From Thermodesulfovibrionia bacterium (GTDB lineage Bacteria; Nitrospirota; Thermodesulfovibrionia; UBA6902; BMS3Bbin08): a stretch of 43,408 nt of DNA. A program made the translations under genes and the position numbers. Below are positions 18,006-25,409 of the stretch, one piece after another. The DNA lies in the NCBI GenBank assembly GCA_030694425.1, contig JAUXYI010000027.1, positions 1 through 43,408 on the forward strand, in the 5' to 3' direction. The stretch's first letter is position 1. The number at the start of each line of letters is the position of its first letter. Below the pieces are notes generated by a model. The model made no database searches. It was not told the DNA's origin and was given only the letters and a program-made list of their open reading frames with translations.

Positions 18006-19229
18006 TTATTCCACTCTTATAAAATAATCCAACAACTTATATCCCTTATCAAATATGCGGATACCTTTCATACCACAGATATCTTCTGAGAAATGTTTTG
18101 CGGTTACAGCACGGTTGTCTGTTTTATAATTCCTGTATATTGCAAAAGGAACAGCGTCATTCGTATGCGTCATTAGCTGCAGTGGAGTTGAGTGGTCAGG
18201 CAAAACCAGTATGCTGTATTTTTTAAATTTTTTAATCCCCTCCAATACTGTACCAACAACCATTAAGTCAAAATTTTCTATCGCCTTTATTTTTTCCTTT
18301 ATATCACCCTTATGACTGGCTTCATCAGGCGCCTCCACATGCAGACAGACAATATCTGCTTTCTTTAATGCATTAAGCGCAGCCTTTGCCTTGCCGAGAT
18401 AATTAGTATCAAGATATCCTGTTGCCCCTTTTACATTGATGATATCAAACCCCGCATAAACACCAATGCCCTTTACTAAATCCACAGCAGATATAAGCGC
18501 TCCTTTAAGCCCGTATTTATACTGAAATTTTGGCATATCAGGTTTTTTCCCCTGCCCCCAGAGCCAGATACTATTAGCAGGCTTAAGTCCCTGTTTAATT
18601 CTTTTTTTATTCACAGGATGAGATAAAAGAATTTTTGTTGATTTTTCCATAAGTGTATTTAAAGTATCCTCACCATCTCCTACAGGCAGGTAAGTGCCAA
18701 TTTTTTTCCCTGTAATGTCGTGAGGAGGCGTAGATTGCACATTATTCCTTCCGCCCTTCCATACCATGAGATGACGGTAACTTACCCCCGGATAAAATTT
18801 GATTTCCTTGCTGCCGAGCTTATTATCTATTGTCTTGATAAGCGCCCTCGCCTCTTTTGTGGAGATATGACCGGCGCTGTAATCTTCCACTTCAGCCATC
18901 TCTCTTGTTCTTGATTTTGGAAATTTTAATGTAACAAGATTACATCTGTAAGCTACATCATCGGGTTTCAATTTTATTTTCTTGGAAGCCGCCTCAAGAG
19001 GCGCCCTGCCAGTATAATATTTAGCCGGGTCATAACCAAAAATTGAAAGGATTGCCACATCAGAACCAGGGGCAAAACCCGGCGGGATAGTTCTTATTCT
19101 TCCCACCTCACCTTCAGATGCAATTTTATCCATATTTGGTATACATGCCTTCTGGAGACACGTCTTATTGCCAAGCTTTTTTAAAGGCCTGTCTGCCATC
19201 CCATCGCCGATAAGAATAATGTATTTCAT
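18006..19229 (-). CDS. apgM: Cofactor-independent phosphoglycerate mutase, archaeal (ApgM) type
   Basis: The 407 residues begin MKYIILIGDGMADRPL with the alkaline-phosphatase-superfamily metal-binding DGMAD. GFAPGSDVAILSIFGYDP carries the catalytic serine, followed by YYTGRAPLEAAS. Later motifs include HVEAPDEASHKGD and VLPDHSTP, all metal ligands. The enzyme interconverts 3- and 2-phosphoglycerate. Genes of this type are often annotated in threonine/lysine clusters as homoserine-kinase-like proteins. Its place between thrC and lysC is worth noting, since no ThrB homoserine kinase is seen in the window; homoserine phosphorylation by this protein is only a speculation. There is no clear Shine-Dalgarno sequence. 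Confidence 0.93.
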   Translation of the reverse strand: MKYIILIGDGMADRPLKKLGNKTCLQKACIPNMDKIASEGEVGRIRTIPPGFAPGSDVAILSIFGYDPAKYYTGRAPLEAASKKIKLKPDDVAYRCNLVTLKFPKSRTREMAEVEDYSAGHISTKEARALIKTIDNKLGSKEIKFYPGVSYRHLMVWKGGRNNVQSTPPHDITGKKIGTYLPVGDGEDTLNTLMEKSTKILLSHPVNKKRIKQGLKPANSIWLWGQGKKPDMPKFQYKYGLKGALISAVDLVKGIGVYAGFDIINVKGATGYLDTNYLGKAKAALNALKKADIVCLHVEAPDEASHKGDIKEKIKAIENFDLMVVGTVLEGIKKFKKYSILVLPDHSTPLQLMTHTNDAVPFAIYRNYKTDNRAVTAKHFSEDICGMKGIRIFDKGYKLLDYFIRVE

Positions 19230-19465
19230 AGATGTTTCGGTTTTGATTGGTGATATTTAATGTAAAATAGAATTTATATTAACTTTTTTCCTTTAAAAAT
19301 GGAAGTGTAAGAAGGTTTCAAGTGTAATAATATTTTTTTGATATATAATCCTATTAAATTCTAAGATCAATCGTATGGTTTTACTTTTTTACGGTTTACA
19401 AATAGAGAGATTTATGAAAATTTGGATGGGATATTGGTTAAGATAACGCAGTATATTGATACTTT
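19230..19465. other. Intergenic, nothing recognisable
   Basis: AT-rich sequence upstream of apgM. I see no gene. An apgM promoter is probably here, but no clear -35/-10 pair stands out. Confidence 0.4.
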
Positions 19466-19570
19466 AACCTCCCCTACCCCTCCTTGTTAAGGAGGGGATT
19501 GTGAAGTGCCTCCTATATGAAGGATAGGAGGCATATAAAAATTCACTTCTTAGTAATGGGGGGAGGGGTT
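19466..19570. repeat. C-run/G-run palindrome with an inner hairpin
   Basis: It starts aacctcccctacccctcc and ends ggggggaggggtt. Inside are a gaagtg...cacttc pair and a tcctat/ataggag hairpin. It is related to the PPxPPxxKGG palindrome family and abuts the thrC remnant. Confidence 0.7.
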
Positions 19571-19701
19571 ATATACAGCACCCTCTTAAGACATTCTCTA
19601 ATTCGGAGAGCTCTGCTTTTATCCTTGTAGGTTTTTCAGATATCCTTAAGGCATTATCAGTGTCTTTCAATCCATTGCCAGTCAGGGTACAGACTACGAT
19701 T
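19569..19701 (-). pseudogene. Remnant of the thrC 3' end
   Basis: About 130 bp repeat the end of thrC (21067-21200) in the same orientation. It would encode [12 protein letters not shown], then ALR, and end ENVLRGCCI before a TAA stop, against a TAG in the intact gene. There are scattered substitutions but no start and no upstream part. Homology stops near 19701, next to the FG-GAP gene. It looks like an old partial duplication or the scar of an insertion. Confidence 0.88.
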
Positions 19702-19730
19702 TTATAGATATTATGTGACAAAAAATAATT

Positions 19731-20483
19731 TTAAAACTTTTTTTTCAACTCCCTTATTTTTTCTCTGGATTTATTTTTTAATATACTAACCCTTTCCTTT
19801 AGTTGATTCCATGCCCTTTTTGCGAGAACAGGTGGTGAATTAGATATTTTTGAAGAAGCAAGATAGAGCATAACTCTACCATCTTTACCACCCAGCAAAA
19901 TATCAGCAAGACCATCATTATTCCAGTCAGTGATAAATACTCGGGAACGCGGATAGCCTGTTGGTTCAGGATATTGAAGAAAATCTCCATTTCCGAGCAG
20001 AAGCTTCTCGGATTTATTAAAGATTGGTATATCATTTATTCCGACATTTTTGAGATAATAAACATATCCTTCCATTTCTCCGATGAGGATGTCTTTTAAT
20101 CCATCTTTGTCCCAGTCATATATCCTGGGCGCCACCCTGCTTCCCAAGTAAAAATCTTTTCCGCCTACCTGTAAGAGAGATGGAGAATCAAAGACCGGAG
20201 ATGAGTCCGTACCCCTGTTCAGATAAATTTTAATAGTCCCGTCCATACTGCCTATGAGGAGGTCTTTTTTTTCGTCACCATTCCAGTCATTAACAATGGG
20301 TGTTGCCCTTGCACCGGCATTCAGGATTCCACCACCTGCTTTAATATAAGAACCGCCATCCAATATTGGTTTTGTATTTGTGTTTGTGTTCAAGAAAATC
20401 TGAACATTCCCTTTAGCATCTCCAATCATTAAATCATGTTTTCCATCGTTGTCCCAGTCCACGACTGTGGGATAAGAGCCCAT
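19731..20483 (-). CDS. FG-GAP/VCBS beta-propeller protein, C-terminal part after an in-frame TGA
   Basis: The 250 residues contain repeats of the type (V/I)xDWxxDGxKDLLIG-xxG-xVxxYLN (for example VVDWDNDGKHDLMIGD, YDWDKDGLKDILIGE, TDWNNDGLADILLGG). These are calcium-binding blades of FG-GAP/VCBS propellers. It ends with a basic helix (REKIRELKKKF). It is in the same frame as the upstream piece and separated only by TGA at 20484-20486. No ribosome-binding site precedes the ATG at 20483, so it is more likely the continuation of one gene (about 376 codons) than a separate gene. Confidence 0.72.
   Translation of the reverse strand: MGSYPTVVDWDNDGKHDLMIGDAKGNVQIFLNTNTNTKPILDGGSYIKAGGGILNAGARATPIVNDWNGDEKKDLLIGSMDGTIKIYLNRGTDSSPVFDSPSLLQVGGKDFYLGSRVAPRIYDWDKDGLKDILIGEMEGYVYYLKNVGINDIPIFNKSEKLLLGNGDFLQYPEPTGYPRSRVFITDWNNDGLADILLGGKDGRVMLYLASSKISNSPPVLAKRAWNQLKERVSILKNKSREKIRELKKKF
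20452..20472 (-). other. SECIS-like hairpin after the in-frame TGA
   Basis: Eleven bases after the TGA, the mRNA strand can form TCCCA-(CA bulge)-GTC-GTG-GAC-TGGGA: a 5-bp stem, a two-base bulge, a 3-bp stem and a GTG loop with G first. The loop is about 21 nt from the TGA, within the range used for bacterial SECIS elements. The structure could be chance, since it overlaps a conserved VVDWD codon run. Confidence 0.35.
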
Positions 20484-20861
20484 TCAGCCCAAGGCAGCGA
20501 CATTTACGAGAGAGCATTTGTCAGTGCATGTCTGAATGTAAGTTGCGCCATTGAATATCGGCGCTGCATCAGAGCCGATATTCTTGTAAAAGCTGACATA
20601 TCCATGGTTGATATTCTTCTCATCAATATAGCTATTGCCGACTAAAAGATCTTTTTTTTCATCACTGTCCCAATCATATACAATCGGAACAGACCAATTG
20701 TTTGTTTTGACAATAGATGAACCATCATGGAGATACACGCCGGGTAAGAGAGTCGTTTGATAACATGCATAATAATGTAAGTTTAATCCCAGTAAAATAA
20801 GGAATATACATAACAGGATTATCCCTTTAAAAAACAGCGACATTTTGGATAATTTCGGCAC
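20484..20861 (-). CDS. FG-GAP/VCBS beta-propeller protein, N-terminal part ending at TGA
   Basis: The 125 residues start with a signal anchor (FFKGIILLCIFLILLGLNL), so the product is exported or membrane-tethered. One propeller blade follows (VPIVYDWDSDEKKDLLVGN), then a short region with two cysteines (TCTDKCSLVNVAALG) that stops at TGA. The next codon in frame begins MGSYPTVVDWDNDG, continuing the blade pattern without loss. So this is one gene with a nonsense codon or a recoded TGA (see the hairpin entry). A strong hairpin at 20904-20943 separates it from thrC. Confidence 0.7.
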   Translation of the reverse strand: MPKLSKMSLFFKGIILLCIFLILLGLNLHYYACYQTTLLPGVYLHDGSSIVKTNNWSVPIVYDWDSDEKKDLLVGNSYIDEKNINHGYVSFYKNIGSDAAPIFNGATYIQTCTDKCSLVNVAALG

Positions 20862-20903
20862 TTTTAATAATTAAAGAATTCCATAAAAGATGTCAAGTAT
20901 CAA

Positions 20904-20943
20904 AATGAAAGAGGGCTTGCTCATTACAAGCTCTCTTTCATTT
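20904..20943. terminator. Strong hairpin, probable terminator of the hom-thrC operon
   Basis: aatgaaagag-g-gcttg pairs with caagc-t-ctctttcatt: 16 bp with one G-U, around a 7-nt loop. It lies 120 bp past the thrC stop. Leftward the stem is followed by a modest T-run. It should isolate the FG-GAP gene from the amino-acid operon. Confidence 0.7.
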
Positions 20944-21066
20944 ATTTCATCCTATAATTGCTGATTTTTTCTGCTCTTAACTTCACTCATTTGTAGGTGA
21001 AAGCATTATCCAAGATATAATTTGCTGCCCGTAATGGTAAGTTTAGAATCAGGGGAAAAGGAGACT

Positions 21067-22134
21067 CTATATACAGCACCCTCTTAAAACATTCTCTAAT
21101 TCGGAGAGCTCTGCCTTTATCCTGATGGGTTTTCCAGAAACCTTTAAGGCATTATCAGGGTCTTTCAATCCATTACCGGTTAGAGTGCAGACTACGGTTT
21201 CGCCGTTTTTAAAATAGCCTTGTTTTGATAATTTTATTACACCTGCCACTGAGGCAGCAGAAGCAGGTTCACAGAAAATTCCTTCTTTTATGGCTATAAG
21301 TTTATATGCTTCAATTATTTCATCATCGGTTACAGCATCTATTTTTCCACCTGATTCATCTCTTGCAGCAAGTGCGCCTTTCCAGCTTGCTGGATTTCCA
21401 ATCCTTATGGCAGTTGCGATTGTTTCAGGTTTTTCCACCGGATGTCCTAAAACAATAGGTGCAGCGCCTGCTGCCTGAAACCCGAGCATTTTGGGCAGAT
21501 AATTAATCTTGCCAGCGGCGTGATATTCTTTATAACCTTTCCAGTAGGCAGTTATATTTCCGGCATTTCCAACAGGAAGGACATGATAAACAGGGGCGCT
21601 ACCAAGCTGGTCGCAAACCTCAAAAGCTGCTGTTTTCTGCCCTTCAATTCTGAAGGGGTTTAGAGAATTCACAAGCACAATGGGATGTTTTTCCACAATT
21701 TGTTTAACTATTCTCAGTGCATCATCAAAATTACCATTAACCTGCAGGACCATTCCGCCGTGTATCATAGCCTGGGCAAGTTTACCCGTTGCTATTTTGC
21801 CTTCAGGAATAAGAACTATGGCAGACATGCCTGCTCTTGCTGCATATGCAGAGGCAGAGGCAGAAGTATTGCCTGTTGACGCACAGATAACAGCCTTTGA
21901 TTTTTCCTCTGCAGCCTTTGAAATGGCAAGGGTCATCCCCCGGTCTTTAAATGAACCGGTCGGGTTAGCGCCTTCATATTTTAAGTATAAATTGATTTTT
22001 TTAGGGAATATATTTGTTAAATTTATTGCCTTAATTAAAGGTGTGTTGCCTTCATTAAGACTTATAATCGGGGTCTTATCTGTTACGGGTAAGAAATTCC
22101 TGTATTCTTCAATTATTCCTCGCCATAATTCCAT
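21067..22134 (-). CDS. thrC: Threonine synthase
   Basis: This PLP enzyme converts O-phosphohomoserine to threonine. The 355 residues show the canonical bacterial pattern: [20 protein letters not shown] with the PLP lysine, [19 protein letters not shown] for phosphate binding, [16 protein letters not shown], and [10 protein letters not shown] near the C-terminus. It starts two bases after the stop of the NIL-domain gene and is the last gene of the leftward run from hom. A duplicate of its 3' end lies about 1.4 kb downstream. It is the better candidate for genuine threonine synthase of the two paralogues here. Confidence 0.95.
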   Translation of the reverse strand: MELWRGIIEEYRNFLPVTDKTPIISLNEGNTPLIKAINLTNIFPKKINLYLKYEGANPTGSFKDRGMTLAISKAAEEKSKAVICASTGNTSASASAYAARAGMSAIVLIPEGKIATGKLAQAMIHGGMVLQVNGNFDDALRIVKQIVEKHPIVLVNSLNPFRIEGQKTAAFEVCDQLGSAPVYHVLPVGNAGNITAYWKGYKEYHAAGKINYLPKMLGFQAAGAAPIVLGHPVEKPETIATAIRIGNPASWKGALAARDESGGKIDAVTDDEIIEAYKLIAIKEGIFCEPASAASVAGVIKLSKQGYFKNGETVVCTLTGNGLKDPDNALKVSGKPIRIKAELSELENVLRGCCI

Positions 22135-22136
22135 GA

Positions 22137-22373
22137 TTATTCCACTAAATCCCCTTCCACAAATTCCACTTCTATACCTTGTCGTTTAAGCATTTCAATG
22201 CCATTTTTCAAGTTCTCTTCTGTCCCGTCAAGTTCCAGAACCATTTCTCCGACAGTTTCCGTAACCCTTGCTCTTCTTATGTTAGGTATGATGTCGTATT
22301 TTTTAGCCATGTTAAAAATAACAGGCTCTTTTATTAAATGCTGCGGAAAAGTCAGCCTTACCCTGTATTTCAT
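22137..22373 (-). CDS. Stand-alone NIL domain protein
   Basis: The 78 residues match the NIL domain found at the C-terminus of methionine ABC transporter ATPases and in NIL/4Fe-4S proteins: [47 protein letters not shown] and the closing [11 protein letters not shown] domains are ACT-like ligand-binding folds often tied to methionine or homocysteine metabolism. AAGGAGGT supports the start. It is positioned between the MoaD-like carrier and thrC, which fits a sulfur amino-acid role; the exact function is unknown. Confidence 0.88.
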   Translation of the reverse strand: MKYRVRLTFPQHLIKEPVIFNMAKKYDIIPNIRRARVTETVGEMVLELDGTEENLKNGIEMLKRQGIEVEFVEGDLVE

Positions 22374-22380
22374 TATTACC

Positions 22381-22452
22381 TCCTTTTCTTCAGTGAATAG
22401 TGAATAGTAAATAGTTTTTTTACTGACTACTATTCACTAACGGCTGTTCACT
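22381..22452. repeat. Word-like repeat agtgaatag/ctattcact reaching into the MoaD-like 3' end
   Basis: Units agtgaatagtgaatagtaaatag are mirrored by actactattcac, then ctgttcactg. The block contains the stop codon and last codons of the carrier gene, so the residues after its Gly-Gly appear repeat-derived. Confidence 0.7.
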
Positions 22453-22730
22453 GTTTTTGTGCCTCCTGCTATCGCTGGGATAATGGAGACCTCATCTCCG
22501 TCCTTAATTTCTGTATCCTCATTTTTGAGAAATCTTATATCTTCTTCATTCACATACACATTAACAAAGCGTCTTATTTTCCCAGCCTCGGATATCCTTT
22601 CTCCAAGTCCCGGGTATTGCTTTTCCAGCGTATTTATAAGCTCTATAACTTTTCCGGGAGCGCCATCTACTTCATCTTTCCCTTGCGTCAGTCTCTGAAG
22701 TGGTATCGGAATTTTTACTTTTACAGCCAT
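22437..22730 (-). CDS. MoaD/ThiS-family sulfur carrier with a tail after Gly-Gly
   Basis: The 97 residues form a ubiquitin-like fold pattern: VKVKIPIPLQRLTQGKDEV, VIELINTLEKQYPGLGERI, RFVNVYVNEEDIRFL, TEIKDGDEVSIIPAIAGG. In mature carriers the chain ends at Gly-Gly, which is thiocarboxylated. Here seven further residues (TKTVNSR) follow, so removal of the tail is required, as for HcyS or QbsE. A JAMM peptidase, an E1-like enzyme and TusA lie upstream in the same operon. With a PLP enzyme immediately upstream, it is more likely a CysO/HcyS-type donor for amino-acid synthesis than a molybdopterin synthase subunit; no moaE is visible. Confidence 0.9.
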   Translation of the reverse strand: MAVKVKIPIPLQRLTQGKDEVDGAPGKVIELINTLEKQYPGLGERISEAGKIRRFVNVYVNEEDIRFLKNEDTEIKDGDEVSIIPAIAGGTKTVNSR

Positions 22731-22756
22731 TTTATTTTAAACCTCCCTTATAAATT

Positions 22757-24001
22757 TCAAGATGCAGCTTTATTTATTTCTTTTAACGTTTCTTCAAAAA
22801 ATGATAAATTGGGTTTAATATAATAAGGCTTAACAGTGTGACCATGAAGGGCCTCCTGCGTCTTAAGTCCATTGCCTGTAATGCATAACACCGTCAAGCT
22901 GTCTTTCTTAATATATCCTGCTTTTATAAGTTTTATTGCTGAGGCAAGGGTTACACCGCCTGCGGTTTCAGTAAATATCCCTTCGGTTTTTGCCAGCAAT
23001 TTTATCGCATCAATAATTTCCTGGTCTGATACATCCTCGCCAAAACCCTTACTCTCCTTTATAACCTGGGTTGCATAGAATCCATCCGCAGGATTGCCGA
23101 TTGCAAGGGATTTGGCGATAGTATTTGGTTTTACAGGTTTTATAACGTCAATGCCCTGCTTTATTGCTGCAACAATAGGCGAACACCCTGTAGCCTGAGC
23201 AGCAAAGACTTTTGTATTTACTTTTTCAATCAGGCCAATTTCTTTCATCTCTTTAAAACTCTTCCATACCTTTGTTATTAAAGAACCGCTTGCACATGGA
23301 ACTACTACATTATCAGGAGTGCGCCAGCCAAGCTGTTCTACAATCTCAAACCCGTGTGTCTTTGAACCCTCTGCGTAAAAGGGCCTGATATTTATGTTTA
23401 CGAATGCCCAGTGATATTTATTTGCCACCTCGCTGCAAAGCCTGTTGACCTCATCATAATTTCCGTCAACAGCAATAAGGTTTGGTTCATAGGCAAGTGA
23501 AGCAATTATTTTGCTGTATTCCAGGCTCGCAGGTATAAAAATAAATCTTTTAAACCCTGCCTTTGCTCCCTGGGCAGAAACAGCATGTGCAAGATTGCCT
23601 GTTGAGGCGCATGCAACAGTATCAAAATTAAATTCTCTTGCCTTTGCAAGCGCAACCGCAACTACCCTATCTTTGAAAGAAAGTGTTGGATGCGAAACAG
23701 AATCGTCTTTTATATAGAGTTCTCTTATTCCAAGTAATTTTGCAAGATTGTCTGCCTTTATAAGCGGGGTAAAACCCGTATGAAAGGCATCGAAAGGTTC
23801 ACCATCTATTGGCAAAAGCTCTCTGTACCGCCATAAGTTATGAGGTCTTGATTGAATCTTATCCCTTGTCAGTGATTGCCTGATTTTCTCATAGTCATAA
23901 ACCACTTCAAGAGGGCCAAAACAAAACTCACAAACATATATCGGATCAACAGGATATTCCCTGTCACACTCCCTGCATTTAAGCCCTTTTATATAACCCA
24001 T
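22757..24001 (-). CDS. Threonine synthase-like PLP enzyme with zinc ribbon (diverged paralogue)
   Basis: The 414 residues begin with a zinc ribbon (Cys 9, 12, 24, 27), then a PLP fold type II domain. The PLP-lysine motif is HPTLSFKDRVV instead of PTGSFKDRG. The phosphate loop is CASTGNLAHAVSAQGAKAG instead of [15 protein letters not shown], and the C-terminal motif is ETAGGVTLAS instead of [10 protein letters not shown]. These departures, together with a canonical thrC two genes downstream, suggest another reaction. It directly precedes the MoaD-like carrier gene. By analogy with CysM plus CysO, a thiocarboxylate-dependent sulfhydrylase using O-phosphohomoserine or a similar substrate is plausible. 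Standard annotation would say threonine synthase. Confidence 0.85.
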   Translation of the reverse strand: MGYIKGLKCRECDREYPVDPIYVCEFCFGPLEVVYDYEKIRQSLTRDKIQSRPHNLWRYRELLPIDGEPFDAFHTGFTPLIKADNLAKLLGIRELYIKDDSVSHPTLSFKDRVVAVALAKAREFNFDTVACASTGNLAHAVSAQGAKAGFKRFIFIPASLEYSKIIASLAYEPNLIAVDGNYDEVNRLCSEVANKYHWAFVNINIRPFYAEGSKTHGFEIVEQLGWRTPDNVVVPCASGSLITKVWKSFKEMKEIGLIEKVNTKVFAAQATGCSPIVAAIKQGIDVIKPVKPNTIAKSLAIGNPADGFYATQVIKESKGFGEDVSDQEIIDAIKLLAKTEGIFTETAGGVTLASAIKLIKAGYIKKDSLTVLCITGNGLKTQEALHGHTVKPYYIKPNLSFFEETLKEINKAAS

Positions 24002-24055
24002 TTTATTTCTTCCATCCTGTAATTATTCTGTATGCTCTTTAATATAAGAAATATA

Positions 24056-24490
24056 CTATATTTTATTCAAATTAATCTCATCAACCTTTTGTCCTGAATT
24101 TATTTTAAAAACTCTTACTTTAATATCACCATCTACCGGGCCGATAATCATGTACCCTATATCAGGATAAATTGGCATATCAGGCTCGCCAGGCCAATAT
24201 GCCCTCATGATATCTGTCTGAGATGGATATGACTGGGTTGAAGGATGTGAATGATAAATCCCGATAACTTTCAATCCTATACTTTTTATTTCTTTCTCAC
24301 ATCTTAATTGTCCTTTAGGGTCCATCTCATAATCAATTTTAGACTGTCTTATATTTGTGATTTTATAAACTCTTTCTACAGTATCCATTCTTCCTGCAAG
24401 CAAACCGCATGCCTCATTTGGATAAGTTTCTTTACAATGAGCAATTATCTCGTCAAGAAGTCTTCTGGGTATCGAGATTGTATCTGTCAT
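24056..24490 (-). CDS. JAMM/MPN+ (M67) metallopeptidase, Mec/HcyD/QbsD-like
   Basis: The 144 residues contain the full JAMM zinc motif: an upstream glutamate in NEACGLLAGR, then HSHPSTQSYPSQTD (H-x-H-x7-S-x2-D). Small bacterial members remove C-terminal residues from ubiquitin-like sulfur carriers to expose Gly-Gly or release the modified amino acid. The neighbouring carrier has just such a tail. Start chosen as MTDTISIPR at 24490; an upstream TTG lies in a tcccgaatagtcggga repeat and is unlikely. It lies between the E1-like gene and the ThrC paralogue. Confidence 0.92.
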   Translation of the reverse strand: MTDTISIPRRLLDEIIAHCKETYPNEACGLLAGRMDTVERVYKITNIRQSKIDYEMDPKGQLRCEKEIKSIGLKVIGIYHSHPSTQSYPSQTDIMRAYWPGEPDMPIYPDIGYMIIGPVDGDIKVRVFKINSGQKVDEINLNKI

Positions 24491-24494
24491 AAAC

Positions 24495-24603
24495 AAAAAT
24501 TCAAAAATCATCCCGAATAGTCGGGACAAAATTGAGGAAGAATGAGCAATAATTTAATAAAAAATTCCTTAATTTTACATTTTGCACTTTGCATTTTGAT
24601 TTT
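24495..24603. repeat. AT-rich word-like repeat with a tcccgaatagtcggga palindrome
   Basis: Imperfect inverted units (caaaaattcaaaaatc and acattttgcactttgcattt) bracket the palindrome near 24510-24526, between the JAMM and E1-like genes. Confidence 0.7.
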
Positions 24604-24608
24604 TAAGT

Positions 24609-25409
24609 TTATAGGGTGCAGTACTCTTGTGAATAATCACTAAGCTCTTTAATCTTTGGGTTCTTGCCGCATATAGCACAGTCAGGATTTTTCGGTATCT
24701 TAACTTTTCTAAAGTTTGTCTCCAGTGCATCATATACTAACAACTGTCCGATAAGAGGCTTTCCTTTTCCAAGTATTAATTTTAAGACCTCTGTTGCCTG
24801 AAGCGCGCCTATAACGCCGGGCAGAACTCCGAGCACCCCTGCTTCCTGACATGAAGGAACAAGACCGGGCGGGGGCGGGTCCTCAAACAAACACCGATAG
24901 CAAGGACCTTCTCCAGGCAGTATAGTGGTAACCTGTCCCTCAAATCTCAAAATGGCGCCGCTGACAAGGGGCTTCTTAAGCATTACGCATGCATCATTAA
25001 TAAGATACCTTGTAGGAAAATTATCAGAACCGTCAACTATAATGTCATAGTTTTTTATCAAATCAAGAATGTTTTTATTGTTAATCCTGTCTTTTATTGC
25101 TATTACATTGACATCTGAATTTAATGCCTCAAACGTTTTCTTAACAGAGTCTGCTTTATTCATACCAAGCGTCTTCATGCTGTGGGCAATCTGGCGCTGT
25201 AGATTACTGAGTTCAACATTGTCATTATCAATAAGGGCAATAGTTCCAACGCCTGCCGCAGATAGATAATAGCCAACCGGGCAGCCAAGTCCTCCGGCGC
25301 CAATTATGAACACCTTTGCATTTGATATTTTTTTCTGCCCTTTACCGCCGACTTCTGGCAGTATTATATGTCTGCTGTATCTTTGAAGCTGTTCCTCTGT
25401 AAAGTCCAT
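24609..25409 (-). CDS. E1-like adenylyltransferase (ThiF/MoeB/HesA family)
   Basis: The enzyme adenylates the C-terminal glycine of a ubiquitin-like carrier before sulfur transfer. It starts with LQRYSRHIILPEVGGKGQKKI and the nucleotide-binding GAGGLGCPVGYYLSAAGVG. DNDNVELSNLQRQIAH and DGSDNFPTRYLINDAC are family motifs. Zinc cysteines occur in CYRCLF and CAICG, and SCQEAGVLGVLPG holds the candidate catalytic cysteine. The 266-residue length matches MoeB/ThiF without a rhodanese domain; TusA from the adjacent gene could supply sulfur. The ATG overlaps the tusA stop as TAATG. Confidence 0.93.
   Translation of the reverse strand: MDFTEEQLQRYSRHIILPEVGGKGQKKISNAKVFIIGAGGLGCPVGYYLSAAGVGTIALIDNDNVELSNLQRQIAHSMKTLGMNKADSVKKTFEALNSDVNVIAIKDRINNKNILDLIKNYDIIVDGSDNFPTRYLINDACVMLKKPLVSGAILRFEGQVTTILPGEGPCYRCLFEDPPPPGLVPSCQEAGVLGVLPGVIGALQATEVLKLILGKGKPLIGQLLVYDALETNFRKVKIPKNPDCAICGKNPKIKELSDYSQEYCTL

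Noticed and set aside
20481-20483. Independent start codon for the C-terminal FG-GAP half
   Set aside because: There is no ribosome-binding site, it lacks a signal sequence although the fold is exported, and the blade pattern continues from the upstream half.
22437-22730. MoaD of molybdopterin synthase
   Set aside because: No moaE or other molybdenum cofactor gene is visible; the tail after Gly-Gly, JAMM gene and PLP neighbour fit a CysO/HcyS-type carrier better.
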